Assembly (NCBI GenBank): GCA_009869945.1
Contig: WIXG01000252.1
Coordinates: 52,580-116,579, forward strand
From: Mesaphorura yosii
Lineage: Eukaryota; Arthropoda; Collembola; Poduromorpha; Tullbergiidae
Length of the DNA stretch: 64,000 nucleotides
Direction of reading: 5' to 3'
Shown: positions 54,401 to 63,943 of the stretch, one piece after another
Layout: the number at the start of each line of letters is the position of its first letter
How positions within the stretch are numbered: the stretch's first letter is position 1
Program-made: the position numbers and the translations under genes
Notes under the pieces: model-generated
Databases searched by the model: none
What the model saw: only the letters and a program-made list of their open reading frames with translations
What the model was told of the DNA's origin: nothing

Positions 54401-54830
54401 AGGAGTAAGCCAAGTTCGATGAAATTGCAAACAGTTCAAGCACAACGCTTATGAATGTAATTCCAACAGCGCTCTTGCTTCCCAAAATTTTGACGATTTG
54501 TGGAACTTTGACTAGAAGTAAGGAAGGCAGTACGATTATAGACAAATGTAATCGCGGTCATAAGTTGACTGTTCAACTGACGAAATGTTCCGTGACTAAC
54601 CTAGTATTGAGCCTGCAATAATTCCTAGGCCCAGCCCCTTGCTTAAGGAATACTTCAAGCAGTCCGCTGTAAGTGAATATAGTATCAAATTAGCTAGTTA
54701 CCCTCAAGTAACGCCGACGAGGTCACCGAAATCGTTTTGTACCATTAAAAAAGTCGAAATCCACCAAGAATTTATCAAAGCATTCTTCCTTGATTAGTAC
54801 TGGAGTGAGCACTGATCGAAGCGTCTCCAT
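45486..54830 (-). CDS. MPDU1: Mannose-P-dolichol utilization defect 1 protein (MPDU1)
   Basis: This is a multi-pass ER membrane protein of the PQ-loop family, needed for use of dolichol-phosphate mannose and glucose in N-glycan and GPI-anchor synthesis. Exons in coding order are 54743-54830, 54601-54666, 54379-54511, 47585-47792 and 45486-45815. All junctions are in phase and give 274 residues (human about 247). Exon 1 gives LTPVLIKEECFDKF. Exons 2-3 give SKGLGLGIIAGSILVKVPQ, the first PQ-loop, with Pro-Gln at 55-56. Exon 4 gives AWGEASFL and AANVPLIVV. Exon 5 gives TGQLSAITIFLLFFGAVAR and the highly conserved RIFTSIQETGD. The tail beyond YWNSK is a long Lys/Gly/Gln-rich stretch ending GKKN, longer than in human and consistent with a cytosolic ER-retention-type tail. 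Intron 3 is 6.6 kb whereas introns 1 and 2 are under 100 bp. Identification is firm from recalled human sequence. Confidence 0.93.
45816..47584 (-). other. MPDU1 intron 4
   Basis: This 1.77-kb intron runs from donor AGCAAG|GTAAGG to acceptor ACTTGCAG|ATG. An open frame at 45842-46097 (minus) begins with an ATG about 30 nt after an ATATAAGG box and contains a hydrophobic segment. Its only good donor (after Glu-Lys) is in the wrong phase to join exon 5, so I do not annotate it as an alternative start. Nothing else was recognised. Confidence 0.6.
47793..54378 (-). other. Anomalous 6.6-kb intron 3 of MPDU1
   Basis: The intron lies between FPFS and AWGEASF codons of MPDU1, with donor TTCAG|GTAAAA and acceptor TTTTTCAG|TGCG. 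It is some 70 times longer than introns 1 and 2. It holds one candidate nested ORF (48211-48528, same strand) and a 192-codon open stretch at 49690-50268 (plus) without coding character. No transposon termini or long repeats were recognised, so the cause of the expansion is not visible by eye. Confidence 0.7.
48211..48528 (-). CDS. Unrecognised 105-residue ORF nested in MPDU1 intron 3
   Basis: A complete ATG-to-TAA frame of 105 residues lies on the same strand as MPDU1 but cannot be one of its exons, because the flanking MPDU1 exons already join in phase. The composition is that of a folded globular protein: seven cysteines, aromatic residues throughout, balanced charge, no low complexity and no obvious signal peptide or membrane span. 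The start context (GTT ATG G) is acceptable. I do not recognise a family. It could be a nested gene, a retained exon of one with a donor at AATCAG|GTCTCA, a decayed insertion, or chance. Confidence 0.25.
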   Translation of the reverse strand: MEKCKGLRCYDSYPAAAIALWLCNKFKVVISQCTDLLESKRCESKTAFWDVGLSYFNVRGRKYFEELLMCNEVSRIVTSAFPFARKNQVSPKMMDFHGKIWSNYY

Positions 54831-55487
54831 TGTTATTGATGCCGTGTGAAATGGCTGCCTAATTCTGGTCTCGCGTACTGGAGAAGTGTCAGCAGTCTGA
54901 GTTGAGCAGATTAGCGTCTAGTGGTCTAGTTCAAACACAAATTAGGGTTAACTCAGGATTTGTAATGCTTAATTGTTAGCGTTGTAAGATGTCTTACCTT
55001 CCCCAGCTGTGCCAATAGCACTCAAATGTGTATATATGCGTTATATTCTACTTGAACTCCGACCTGGCTCTCCAGCCCAGAGATTGGCAATATTGTCCAC
55101 ACAAAGAATTGATACGACACGAATTTACTCTCTACTCATCGTCCACGTTAACAGTTCCGAATTGCCGGTACGGTATGTTGAGATGAGACAGGTTAAATAA
55201 ATAGACACGTTGATAATTAAAACCCAAGCCGAACCGGACTGGTTTTTAAAGCTGAAATCATTGAGCGTGAATCTACGAACACACAAGGAAAGCGTGAGCG
55301 TGATGCCCAAGCTGTGTACCAGCGAATTTATAAATTATGAAAAAATGAAGCCTTCGAGAAACCAAACTCATCCATTTCAGCTAGTCTGGTGAAGTTGCGT
55401 GGTCACTTCCAGCTTAGGAGAGGTTGACTTTTGCCAATTTGCCGAGGAATTATTGTCCATGGGATAAAGTATCTTTCTACTTAACCG
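54831..55487. promoter_or_regulatory. Shared divergent promoter region, MPDU1 / CycC
   Basis: The MPDU1 (minus) and CycC (plus) start codons are 657 bp apart, head to head, with no coding frame of note between them. Both are broadly expressed genes, so a bidirectional promoter is likely. I saw no clear TATA box in usable positions, which suits housekeeping-type dispersed initiation. This is inference from layout. Confidence 0.5.
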
Positions 55488-56941
55488 ATGGCTGGTAACT
55501 TCTGGCAAAGCTCGCATTGGTAAGTATTGAATGTTGGCTTGATCTTGAAATGAGGTTAATATCTTGTTTGAACAATTTAATCATATCTAGAATATTAATA
55601 GGCAACAATGGATCCTGGATCGGCAGGACCTTGTTCGTGACCGAGTTGAAGAATTCAAATGCATAACAGAAGAAGAACACCAAAAGATTTTGATTTTCTT
55701 CTGCAATTGTAAGAGAAATTAAAATATTTATTCTAATTTAGTACTAAGTGTCCTCAACCTTCCCTTCCCCTTTTTGGAGGCTAATTACTAGGTTTATTTA
55801 TTGATTCTTATTGTCAATTCGCACGTTTTTCTAGTTATGCAAGTACTTGGTGAGGAGCTGAAGCTTCGACAGCAAGTGATAGCTACTGCCATTGTCTACT
55901 TCAAACGATTCTACGCAAGAAATTCCCTAAAATGTGTCGATCCGCTGTTGATGGCTCCTACCGCAATCTTTTTGGCGTCTAAAGTAGAAGAATTTGGTGT
56001 AATTTCGAACTCAAGATTACTCACAACTTGTCAACAAGTTGGTGAGTATAGCATTACTTGCTACTCTCAGAATAATTTGGGATATTTACCATACTTTATA
56101 CATTTTATCTAATTAACAGTTAAGAAGAAGTTCAACTTTGCTTACGCGCATGAATTTCCATATCGGACGAACCACATCCTGGAGTGCGAGTTTTACCTAC
56201 TCGAAAATATGGATTGCTGTTTGATTGTTTATCAGCCATATCGCCCCTTGATCCATTTGGTCCAAGATTTGGGTTATGAAGAGCAGTTATTACCAACGGC
56301 ATGGAGAATGGTTAACGATTCACTTCGCACCGATTGTTGCTTGATGTACCCTCCATATCAAATTGCCTTGGGTAAGTGTACGCATTTTATTGATACAGTT
56401 TTAGGCTATGATTCAGCGGAGAATAAAATTCTATTTGACATGATGTTTATTTACCTACATTGCTTGATATTCATGAGAATAACCTTACATTCTGATCTTG
56501 ACCGTAATTATTGAAAACATCTTGCGTCGTATCTGAATCTGATTCTAGATTACTTTATAAGTGCTTATTTCTTGTAGCTTGTCTTCTGATGGCTTGCGTC
56601 GTTGTCCAGAAGGACGTTAAAACCTGGTTCTCAGAATTGGGTGTGGACATGGAGAAACTGCAAGAGATTTGTCGATACATCATGAACATGTATGATATGA
56701 TCAAAACGTACGACGAGAAAAAAGAGATACAAGGTTTGCTAGCCAAGATGCCAAAGCCCAAGACGCAACCAAGCAGGTAAGATTTGTTTTCTGTCTCAGG
56801 CTCACTTCAATATTTAATGATACGATAATGTTTACCTTTATGCAATGCAGGCCACCATCGTCACAGCAGAATCAGGACTCAAATAATCCAAATAATGAAC
56901 AAAATGTTCAGCAATCTCAGCAAATGACAATGAACGGCTAG
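55488..56941 (+). CDS. CycC: Cyclin C
   Basis: Cyclin C is the regulatory partner of CDK8/19 in the Mediator kinase module; in other animals it also acts at mitochondria under stress. Exons are 55488-55519, 55602-55708, 55835-56041, 56120-56371, 56578-56776 and 56851-56941, in phase throughout, coding for 295 residues (human 283). The start MAGNFWQSSHW matches the family N-terminus exactly up to the last residue. The first cyclin fold contains ELKLRQQVIATAIVYFKRFY and FLASKVEEFGV. The second contains NHILECEFYLLENMDCCLIV and WRMVNDSLRTDCCLMYPP. The body ends KMPKPKTQP, followed by an Asn/Gln-rich tail. All introns are short (74-206 bp). It is divergent from MPDU1 and convergent with GPATCH3. 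Identification is firm. Confidence 0.95.
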
Positions 56942-56973
56942 ACTAAAGGGTTAATTATATTTTATTATATTTG

Positions 56974-56979
56974 TTTATT
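56974..56979 (-). terminator. Poly(A) signal of GPATCH3, within the CycC 3'UTR
   Basis: AATAAA on the minus strand (TTTATT on plus) lies 94 nt past the GPATCH3 stop. A second minus-strand AATAAA is at 56961-56966. Cleavage after either would run the GPATCH3 transcript antisense into the CycC 3'UTR. Confidence 0.55.
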
Positions 56980-57023
56980 CCATGCGCGTGTATTGAGCTT
57001 GAACCTAATTCTGAAATTAGAAA

Positions 57024-57029
57024 AATAAA
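57024..57029 (+). terminator. Poly(A) signal of CycC
   Basis: AATAAA lies 83 nt past the CycC stop, at a standard distance. It is only 44 bp from the GPATCH3 stop codon on the other strand, so the CycC 3' end lies inside the GPATCH3 3'UTR. Confidence 0.6.
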
Positions 57030-57072
57030 TAGTCTTTTTATGGGTGTATTGAAGAAGATCGCTTTAGTTCAT

Positions 57073-58940
57073 TCATGGTTGTTTTGGTTTCACGAATTCG
57101 TATCGCTTTATAAAGGTTGGAGCGTTTGATCGGAGCAATGGTTCTCCTTTGTCTAATTCTGCTGGCTTATCGTATATTGTTCCAATCACCACACGGTCGT
57201 CTTCATCCAGCCCATACGGATTGTTGGCATTGGAATGCTTGGGTCGTTTTGACTTGCCACCATATACGACTTTCTCTCCGTAATAGCCAAGCCCTCTTCT
57301 GTCGCGGGAGTCCTGGCCCTCACCCTCCAAAGCTTCAGAGATTCCTAAGTTGCGAGAGGCTCCCAGACCCCGACCCTCTCGCCAGCCTTGCTCTTCCATC
57401 AGCTTCCGTCCAATACCTCTGGTATGCGCTTCAAATTCCCCAATTTTCTTTGACGGCTTATGCGACGAGACGGTTGAGAACGATGAGGATGGCGTCGGCG
57501 AGGGAGACCGCCTTCTTTTAAACACCGATATAGTTTCCAAACCTTTCCTGAATCGTTTTGAAGTTCTCATTTCCAGCATGTCTCTGGCGTCTTTGTCTCC
57601 TCCGCCTGAAAGTAGTAAGTCTTGTTATCAAACTAGTTTTTAGGGACGTTTTGCAGTAACAGAAGCTAACCCTCTTCATAATACCCTTCCATGTCCACAT
57701 CCAAGTCATCAGCGGTTTTCTCATCGAAACCTCCTTCCTGCTCATCCCAGTATTGTGCATCTGTGTAAAAGAGTAACCCGGATCCGCCTTTCTCCCACAC
57801 TATCTCGATCTCTTCTTCATAAAGGCGTTCCTTGGATCGTTCTTGGGAGGTAACATCGTTGTGTAGAGCTTCGTGTCTTTCCCATTCTTCGCAATTGTCG
57901 TCATCATCGTTTGCATGGACCTGGGAATTATAGACGGACTTTTTTTCAAACCTGCTAAAATGTGTAGTAGGCATCTGAGAATGAAACAGAATTTTTACCG
58001 TATCTTCTTCTGCGTCTCTGCTTGAAGTGGAAGGCGATTCGTCCTGAGTCCTCTCCTCGCTGACAGGTCTTGGAACCGAAATATCTGATAATGCGTGCCC
58101 CTTCGCAGTCACAACCTCGATGTCGTCGTCATCCGAGAAACCTCTCTCGACAGTTGTGCCGTAATCCAGTGGAACTTTGCTATACTTCTTGAACGTTCTA
58201 GAGTCAGATGAAAACGTAATTTTATAGAACAAGGTGTCCATGCATTCAGTATAAATTTTCAATTTTTATCCAACTTACCTTGCAGTCGGAAACTCCAAGC
58301 TCAGTTTCTTGATCAGACTTGGAGGCAATCTGCACTCCTTGATCAGGTTCAGAAAGTATTCGTTGCTCGTACCGACGTTTCCACGCGGCATGAATTTAGG
58401 TGGACGCAATTCCTTCGAGAACTTGACGAGTTCGCTGTCGTTGATACGCACCTTCTGAATAATGCATCGACCTTGCAATTCGTTTCCTGCTTTGTCCATC
58501 CAAAACTTTCCGTGATACGCTTTCATGAACGACTGCAGGTCATCTTCATTTGTGAATCTGGCGAGTGCGCAAAATTTTCTTAGACAATCAGAGGTTTGAG
58601 GAGTCGCAGTCGCAGTCGTGTGTGAAATTGCATTGGAGCTTTCAGTGTTCGGCGCAATGCCAGGTAAAGACGAGGAGTTTTGTGTTTCGACACCACTTGT
58701 AGTTATCAAATCAATTGATGGTGACGTTTCTAGGAATTCTACGGGTTCGGGCTTGGTAATTTCGATCTTGATTAACTGAGGTCGATGACGAAAATGGAAA
58801 CAGTTAAATCGTTGCTGCTTGATTAATGTTGCAAAATAATTTCGCAAATCGGCGGAGTGAAATGTAGTTGGAATATTCCCTACAAGGGCATAAAAGTACG
58901 GCTCCTTGCCGTGCGTCGTGCCCTGAGTACTGGACTGCAT
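57073..58940 (-). CDS. GPATCH3: G-patch domain-containing protein 3
   Basis: This is a nuclear G-patch protein; G-patch proteins commonly activate DEAH-box RNA helicases, and human GPATCH3 has been linked to transcription and innate signalling. Exons in coding order are 58279-58940, 57671-58197 and 57073-57605, in phase, 573 residues (human 525). The N-terminal RRM-like part reads YFYALVGNIPTTFHSADLR. A conserved block MPRGNVGTSNEYFLNLI precedes CRLPPSLI. An acidic middle contains EEWERHEALHNDVTSQER, EEEIEIVWEKGGSGLLFY and FDEKTADDLDVDM. The G-patch (about 455-505) has RGIGRKLMEEQGW, GRGLG and RRGLGYYGEK. The C-terminus has GTIYDKPAELD. The start is ATG 58940; the same frame further up only offers GTG. 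It is convergent with CycC. Identification is firm from recalled human sequence. Confidence 0.92.
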
Positions 58941-59055
58941 ACTGCTTATCAATGCTATCACAGGTCAAGAAAATTGGTTAATTGCGGAGTTAGAGTCAAA
59001 AGTACGAAGAGTAGGACTAGGACCTGATTTAGAATCAAGTCACAACTCACAAGAG

Positions 59056-59315
59056 CTATGAGACGAATTTGTACGAATACAAATATTTCATTTTCCGCTC
59101 ACTTTGGTCGACTTGCGCAGTCGACAAAAAGTCGTTACAAATCATGTTGAGAACTGTACTGTCCATCGGTATTTCCTGCATTTCTTTCCAGCAGTGCAAT
59201 AATTCCGAGGTATTTTCCCTAACAATCCAGTACTTCAACCGCAACTTCCGGCTCATGCTTATCACGTTTTCTCTAGATTTTTCGCATAGAGCTTATTCTG
59301 TGTTTCGCCCTCCAT
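59056..59315 (-). CDS. Unrecognised small gene or gene remnant, possibly PPR-like
   Basis: Two minus-strand frames look coding. One starts at ATG 59313-59315 in a strong context (A at -3, G at +4) and reads MEGETQNKLYAKNLEK. The other, a 66-codon frame from ATG 59256, reads SELLHCWKEMQEIPMDSTVL and onward to TAG. Removing a 47-nt GT..AG segment (donor AAAAC|GTGATA, acceptor TTGTTAG|GGAA) joins them in phase as about 69 residues. The upstream frame also stays open back to about 59437, up to the ADGF stop. The pattern KLYAKNLEKT-SELLHCWKEMQE-IPMD resembles one pentatricopeptide-type helical hairpin, but I am not sure. The intron is shorter and its donor weaker than others here, so a decayed fragment or chance remain possible. 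Confidence 0.35.
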
Positions 59316-59399
59316 AATATTAAATTTCTCTTGAAACAGAGACGTCTTTGAACCAAGCAAGAAGTAGAGGTTTGGTAGTGATTCTTTCGTGTAACTGAT

Positions 59400-59405
59400 T
59401 TTAAT
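59400..59405 (-). terminator. Candidate poly(A) signal of ADGF
   Basis: ATTAAA on the minus strand lies about 46 nt after the ADGF stop codon. It sits inside the long open frame that precedes the small unrecognised gene, so the two transcripts are at least adjacent. Confidence 0.35.
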
Positions 59406-59450
59406 TAGCAGTACATTTGATGAGCAAAAATGATTTTAACACAGATGAAC

Positions 59451-61192
59451 TTATTTATTCTTACGAATAACCCGTTTGCGCCTAAGCTTTGGGAAGTCGC
59501 CTCCTCCTCTGGTTGATGACCACTCCAGAATTCGTTTCATTGCATAATTCCAGTCTTGCTTCCAAGCCTTGAGCGCGGTCGCCTTTTCTCCTGGGTCCAT
59601 TGCACTCAACTGAATGGAATTAATGGCCAATTGTTTCAAGAATCGCAGGTCATCTCTTTCTCCAGCCAGTGCCATGAAGGCAATGTACCAATCGTGAGAC
59701 AAGCCTGAAGCGCCCCACGCGCCGGGGTCGTCGCTCGATACAACTACAGGAAACCCGGCTCGGAGCAACTGCGACGCGGGATGGTCTCTAAAATCCTCAA
59801 CCAGTCCAAGAACTTGATTTGAAATAGGGCACAATTCAACCGCAGTCTTGCTCTCCTTGACGATATTCAGGAGACGCGGTCTGTCTGGCAATGAAAAACC
59901 ATGTCCAAAGCGACTTGAGTTCAAGAGGATTGCGTCTAGCAAGTTATCATCGATCTTTGAGCCTTTCCAATCAGTTTCACCAGCATGAAAATAGTATTTG
60001 ATGTTGGTGTTTTTCTTGGCATCGTACAGCTGCGGCACGTATCGCTTCAGAGGGTTCCCTTTGTCTTCTTGCCCAACTAAATCAAATCCGACGATGAAAT
60101 CTGGGAATTCTTCCATAAGTTCTACGGCCGTCTCAAGTGGCTTAACTATAGCTTCAGGCTCCTTGAAGCGGTGAGTGGTGAAAATGTATTTGGCGCCCCA
60201 GAAATGCGGGTGTGACTTCTTGAATTTGTTGACGATTTCTCTCGTGGTTTGCACGCCTTCATTCGGAGTCAGTTTTACACCGTTTTTCTTGTAGAATGAC
60301 GATAGCCCGCTTCGGAATTCCACGTACATCACATTGTCATTGTAAAACTCTTGCAATGTGGCTGTCAAGAAGCGTTCCCTGATCTCCACATTTTTGACAA
60401 TGCCACCAGTTGAAGTGACTGTGTTTTCAAAGTGTTTCCAAACTGTGTTGATGTCAGGGTACTTTTCACGCGGAGTCGAAGTCACAAGCGAAAACTTCTC
60501 AAACAGCCATTGGTCAAAGAGTTCATTGCTGCTTGCATTTCGCCTCAGCTCGTTCACTTGCACCCAAACCGAACTGTCTTTACCACATTTAGGGGACTTC
60601 AGGGGAAGGTCGAAGAACTGGAACAAGTCTCCGTCAGAGCAAAAGTACAGATTATTGGAGGACGTTAGGTTCTTGACTACGAACCAGGCATCGACGGCCG
60701 AGGTTTCATGAATGTGAAGAGCCCCGCCTTTTGGCAGGGTTCGAATGATTTTGAAGATGTTGGACGCTTCAATTAAAGGCTTGGTGTGAAAAAAGTGTGC
60801 ACTGGCTCCGAAATATTTGCCACCTTCGAATAATCCTTCTTGGTATTCCTGTTCCTTGTACTTCATGAGGATATCGTTTACCCGTTTTTCATCGTCTGTC
60901 TCAAATGTTGTATGTGCACCCAACAAATCCTCCGTTTCCGCCTGATATGGAGCGTGAGACAAAATGAAACAAAATATCAGTCAGTGCTTGGATTTGAATA
61001 CGCAAAAATTAGCTAAGGTACCTTCACGAATTCCGACCTCTCATCAAAGTACTCGTCCAAACTGTTTGGAAATGGCAGATCTGCCGAATTCGTGGCGCTT
61101 CGGATCTGCTTCGTGGATCTGCTGCGGAGCGCACAATCAGCGAGATTGCAAATGGCTACGGCGTAGAACACCAAAATAAATTTGCTCAACAT
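59451..61192 (-). CDS. Adgf: Secreted adenosine deaminase-related growth factor (ADGF / ADA2)
   Basis: This extracellular enzyme converts adenosine to inosine and so limits adenosine signalling. Exons 61022-61192 and 59451-60941 join in phase 0 at FVK|AET to give 553 residues. Exon 1 supplies a signal peptide (MLSKFILVFYAVAICNLADC, cleavage probably near residue 20). The deaminase domain has the metal-binding pair HIH (His133, His135), MYVEFRSGL, GFDLVGQED, FHAGETDW (His376, Glu379), RFGHGF (His404), ELCPISNQVL and VVSSDDPGAWG (Asp461, Asp462). All catalytic and zinc positions known for the family appear intact. Several N-glycosylation sequons are present (for example NLT, NAS, NSS). Unusually, the C-terminus is a strongly basic tail (PKLRRKRVIRKNK). 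Only one short intron is present. Identification is firm at family level. Confidence 0.94.
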
Positions 61193-61424
61193 CTTTTGTC
61201 AGCAGAGTAGTCAGAAAGGAATTTGACATGGAAAACTTTGGTCGTGACCTACTCTATAAATCGCTTGTTAACTAGTCACTTGTCAAAAGCGAAGTGAGAT
61301 CAAATTCGCAGTCAAGTTCACATCATTCCCAACTGGATTCGCAAGTTAAGAAAAATAATTACGGCAATTGCAAGTGATAATGGAGCATGTCTCATATCCT
61401 TCGCTTTGATTAATATTTCAACTA

Positions 61425-61580
61425 TCAGCCGACCTTCTGGCTAGCGTGCTCTTTTCCATATTTGAAGGCTAAACCATTCCTTTCAGGCTGCAGCATACTG
61501 CGCTTGGAATATGCCGTGCTCGGTCGGTCCCAAAGAAGTATAGCAGCTTCAGTCGTTAACATCAATAACAATACGATCAT
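61425..61580 (-). CDS. Candidate 51-residue secreted / neuropeptide-type precursor
   Basis: The frame runs from ATG 61580 to TGA. It starts with a hydrophobic stretch (MIVLLLMLTTEAAILLW) usable as a short signal peptide. Then come a Lys-Arg cleavage pair (residues 26-27) and the segment SMLQPERNGLAFKYGK, in which Gly-Lys after Tyr is a standard amidation-plus-cleavage signal. Processing would release SMLQPERNGLAFKY-amide, leaving a 9-residue tail. I do not recognise this as any known arthropod neuropeptide family. The signal peptide lacks a basic n-region, and no promoter was identified. It lies 233 bp upstream of the ADGF start on the same strand. It could be an unusual small gene or a chance frame. 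Confidence 0.3.
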   Translation of the reverse strand: MIVLLLMLTTEAAILLWDRPSTAYSKRSMLQPERNGLAFKYGKEHASQKVG

Positions 61581-62956
61581 GACGTTCAGCAAGTGCGAAA
61601 TTTCTCGCCAACAAATCCGCGTAAACAATTACATTCCTGTTTGTTTCACACAATGAGAATTATGTTGCACCATTTAGAGCCGTGACTTGTCTGGTTCTCA
61701 TTGTTATTGAGAATCCTGTCGACTCGTTCCCAGCAGCCCAGCAACCCAATCAACTCGGTCAGTTGCCGGTCTGACTGGACAAACAATAGTTATTTCAGAG
61801 AAATTCGTTATTCATTTGCTTCGCGAATTGACAAAAGCTTTTCATGCTTATGGTTCTCACGTGTCAAGGTTAGCAGGCAAATTTGGAAAATTGACAAATG
61901 TCCATGTCAAAGTAGACAGAATTTTTCTGCGATGATGTTTTCTTCCAGCTTTCTCAAAAGGAATCGGATTTTAATTTTCAATAATTACAAGTTTTATCAC
62001 ATTCAAGAGACTGATACTGATGGAAGAGGAAGTCTTTAAAAAAACGCAAATTAAGAACGAATCTCGTAAACGCTTGGCTTGGTGGAGTGCAATGCATTGC
62101 GATTCCTTTCGCTCCACGCCCTGTTGTTTCAGATTAGTAAAACAAAAAACATGGAATTAAAACCGGAGTGAGAATTGAATGGAATGAATTTGTGCCTTTG
62201 TGTCCAATTTCAAATGAGAACTAAGATTATCAGTTATGCTCTTTAACTAATGAGTGCCTAGATGCGATACGCTTTTGCCATTTACTTGCCGACAGAACCT
62301 TGTTGCATGTGAGGCCGTACAGATACTGGGCTAAATGAAATGATTGGATGAAATCATCAATTCCGGCCAACGGAACCTGTGGACGGCCAGGCACAGACAG
62401 GCCTACCTATGGACGAAATGACTAAATGACAATAAAAATATTTAATAACTTCTAAAAGTAGTTATCTACTTAGTAGTAGTAGTAGTAGTAAAAAGCTTAA
62501 GAAAAAACGTCAGGGTGGCCGCACTACACACTGTATTAAGTCAAGAAGGTTAATCAAAAGTGGACTTGGGTTCAATGTAGTCCCAATCCAGTGCTTATCT
62601 TTGCGCTGGCCTTTATCTCTAAATTGTTGTAGACAGGAAGGCTTATTAGGAAATGAGTTTATCTTGATTCAATACATGTTGAGGAAGCACACAATTCGCC
62701 TTGAATTTTGTAGACGCAAAGAGACCAGCCTCATCAAATCAGTTCGGGTCAACTGTTCTTGAAACTTTTATGATTCAGTACTTAATTGTCTTCCGAGCAT
62801 CTCGAGTGGGGCCAGGCGAGAGAAATACTTCTTTTCTAGGATATTAGTTTAGAGTAAGTTCTAGGGCCTAGTTTATCATCGAGAAGGCTAAAAGCATTCC
62901 CATTAGTAGTAGTTTCGTAAGGAATTAGGATTACATCACCGAAATTCCTTTAAATT
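61581..62956. other. Intergenic region before the LDL-receptor-family gene
   Basis: No gene was recognised. The open frame at 61701-62039 (plus) has no features of a real protein. The region should contain the promoter of the receptor gene that starts at 62957; I saw no convincing TATA/initiator pair. A short TAG microsatellite lies at 62471-62490. Confidence 0.5.
62471..62490. repeat. TAG trinucleotide microsatellite
   Basis: TAG is repeated six times plus two bases. It is a simple short tandem repeat with no sign of function, likely variable between individuals. Confidence 0.8.
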
Positions 62957-63943
62957 ATGTTTGAACGATTAAAGTGGGAACCCAAGCTCAAGTCATTACT
63001 GAGGCTTTTACCGGTGATAGTTTACGTCCTAGTTTGTATAGATTCTGTTAGTCTAGCATCACTAGAGAAGAAAAAAGGTAAGGCTCATCATTAGTTTCAA
63101 TGGCAGCTTTGTCTGAAGATGAACCCTTAAAGGAATTAATCGAATTCTTCGTGTTGTTACGCAGAAGTATGCCTCGCCGAGAAAGGCTTGTTCGAGTGCT
63201 CGTCTCTGGAGTGCATCCCTGCGTCCCAGGCTTGTGACGGAAAGCCAAACGATTGTCCCGACGGCTCCGACGAATGGTCACGCTGCGGTAAGAACCATCT
63301 GCAATAAGTAATCATGAAGTCACCGTCTTGTTACATGAAACTAATCACAACTTGTGTATCTGGTCAACTTAGAGTCATCATGTTTGGAGATGAATTGTGA
63401 ACACGGCTGCGTTCCCAACATCGAGCCGGGGCGAAATGGAACTTGTTTCTGCAATAAAGGCTATCAGATCTCTGGCATCAAACAAAATCGCTGCAAAAAC
63501 ATTAACGAATGTGAGATTTGGGGAATTTGTTCACAACATTGTGAAGATTCGAATGGGTCGTACAAATGTTTATGTCAATCCGGATTTGAACTGCAGCCGG
63601 ATAATAAGAGCTGTGTCGTGATAGGTATTAATGTCAGATATTTAATCATTTAATCATTAATCACAAAAGCATTGTTGTCTCATCTTTCCCTTTCTGCCCT
63701 GCGTCCTTCGATATCCAGATCCCAACGTTAAAATCGTGTATGCTACGAAGAAATCCATCAGAGTTTTCAACTTGAAAGAACGCAAGCACTACTCAATTAA
63801 GGAAAACTCTGGCCAGAATATTGCTGTTGCAGTCGATGTTGGCAATAGGAAAGTTCTGTGGACGGATATCTCTGACAAACGGGAAGCAATATATCGCAGA
63901 AGTATTGATGGAAATGGCACCATTGAGACTGTGGTTGATTACG
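62957..63943 (+). CDS. LDL-receptor-family protein, 5' part (gene runs off the window)
   Basis: These are the first four coding exons of a large single-pass endocytic or signalling receptor: 62957-63077, 63165-63287, 63373-63624 and 63719-63943, all joined in phase 1. Exon 1 encodes the start and a signal peptide (hydrophobic core LLRLLPVIVYVLVC). Exon 2 is one complete LDL-receptor class A repeat with six cysteines and the calcium-binding end DCPDGSDEW. Exon 3 holds two EGF-like modules: CEHGCVPNI..CFCNKGYQ, then INECEIWGICSQHC..CLCQSGFEL. Exon 4 starts the six-bladed YWTD propeller, with a VLWTDISDKREAIYR blade. A donor at 63944 shows it continues. Only one LDL-A repeat precedes the EGF pair; VLDLR-type receptors have more, LRP1 has two. 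The subfamily is therefore open. Confidence 0.88.

Noticed and set aside
58941-58961. Seven-codon upstream extension of GPATCH3
   Set aside because: The extension starts with GTG, not ATG; the first in-frame ATG at 58940 fits the family N-terminus length.
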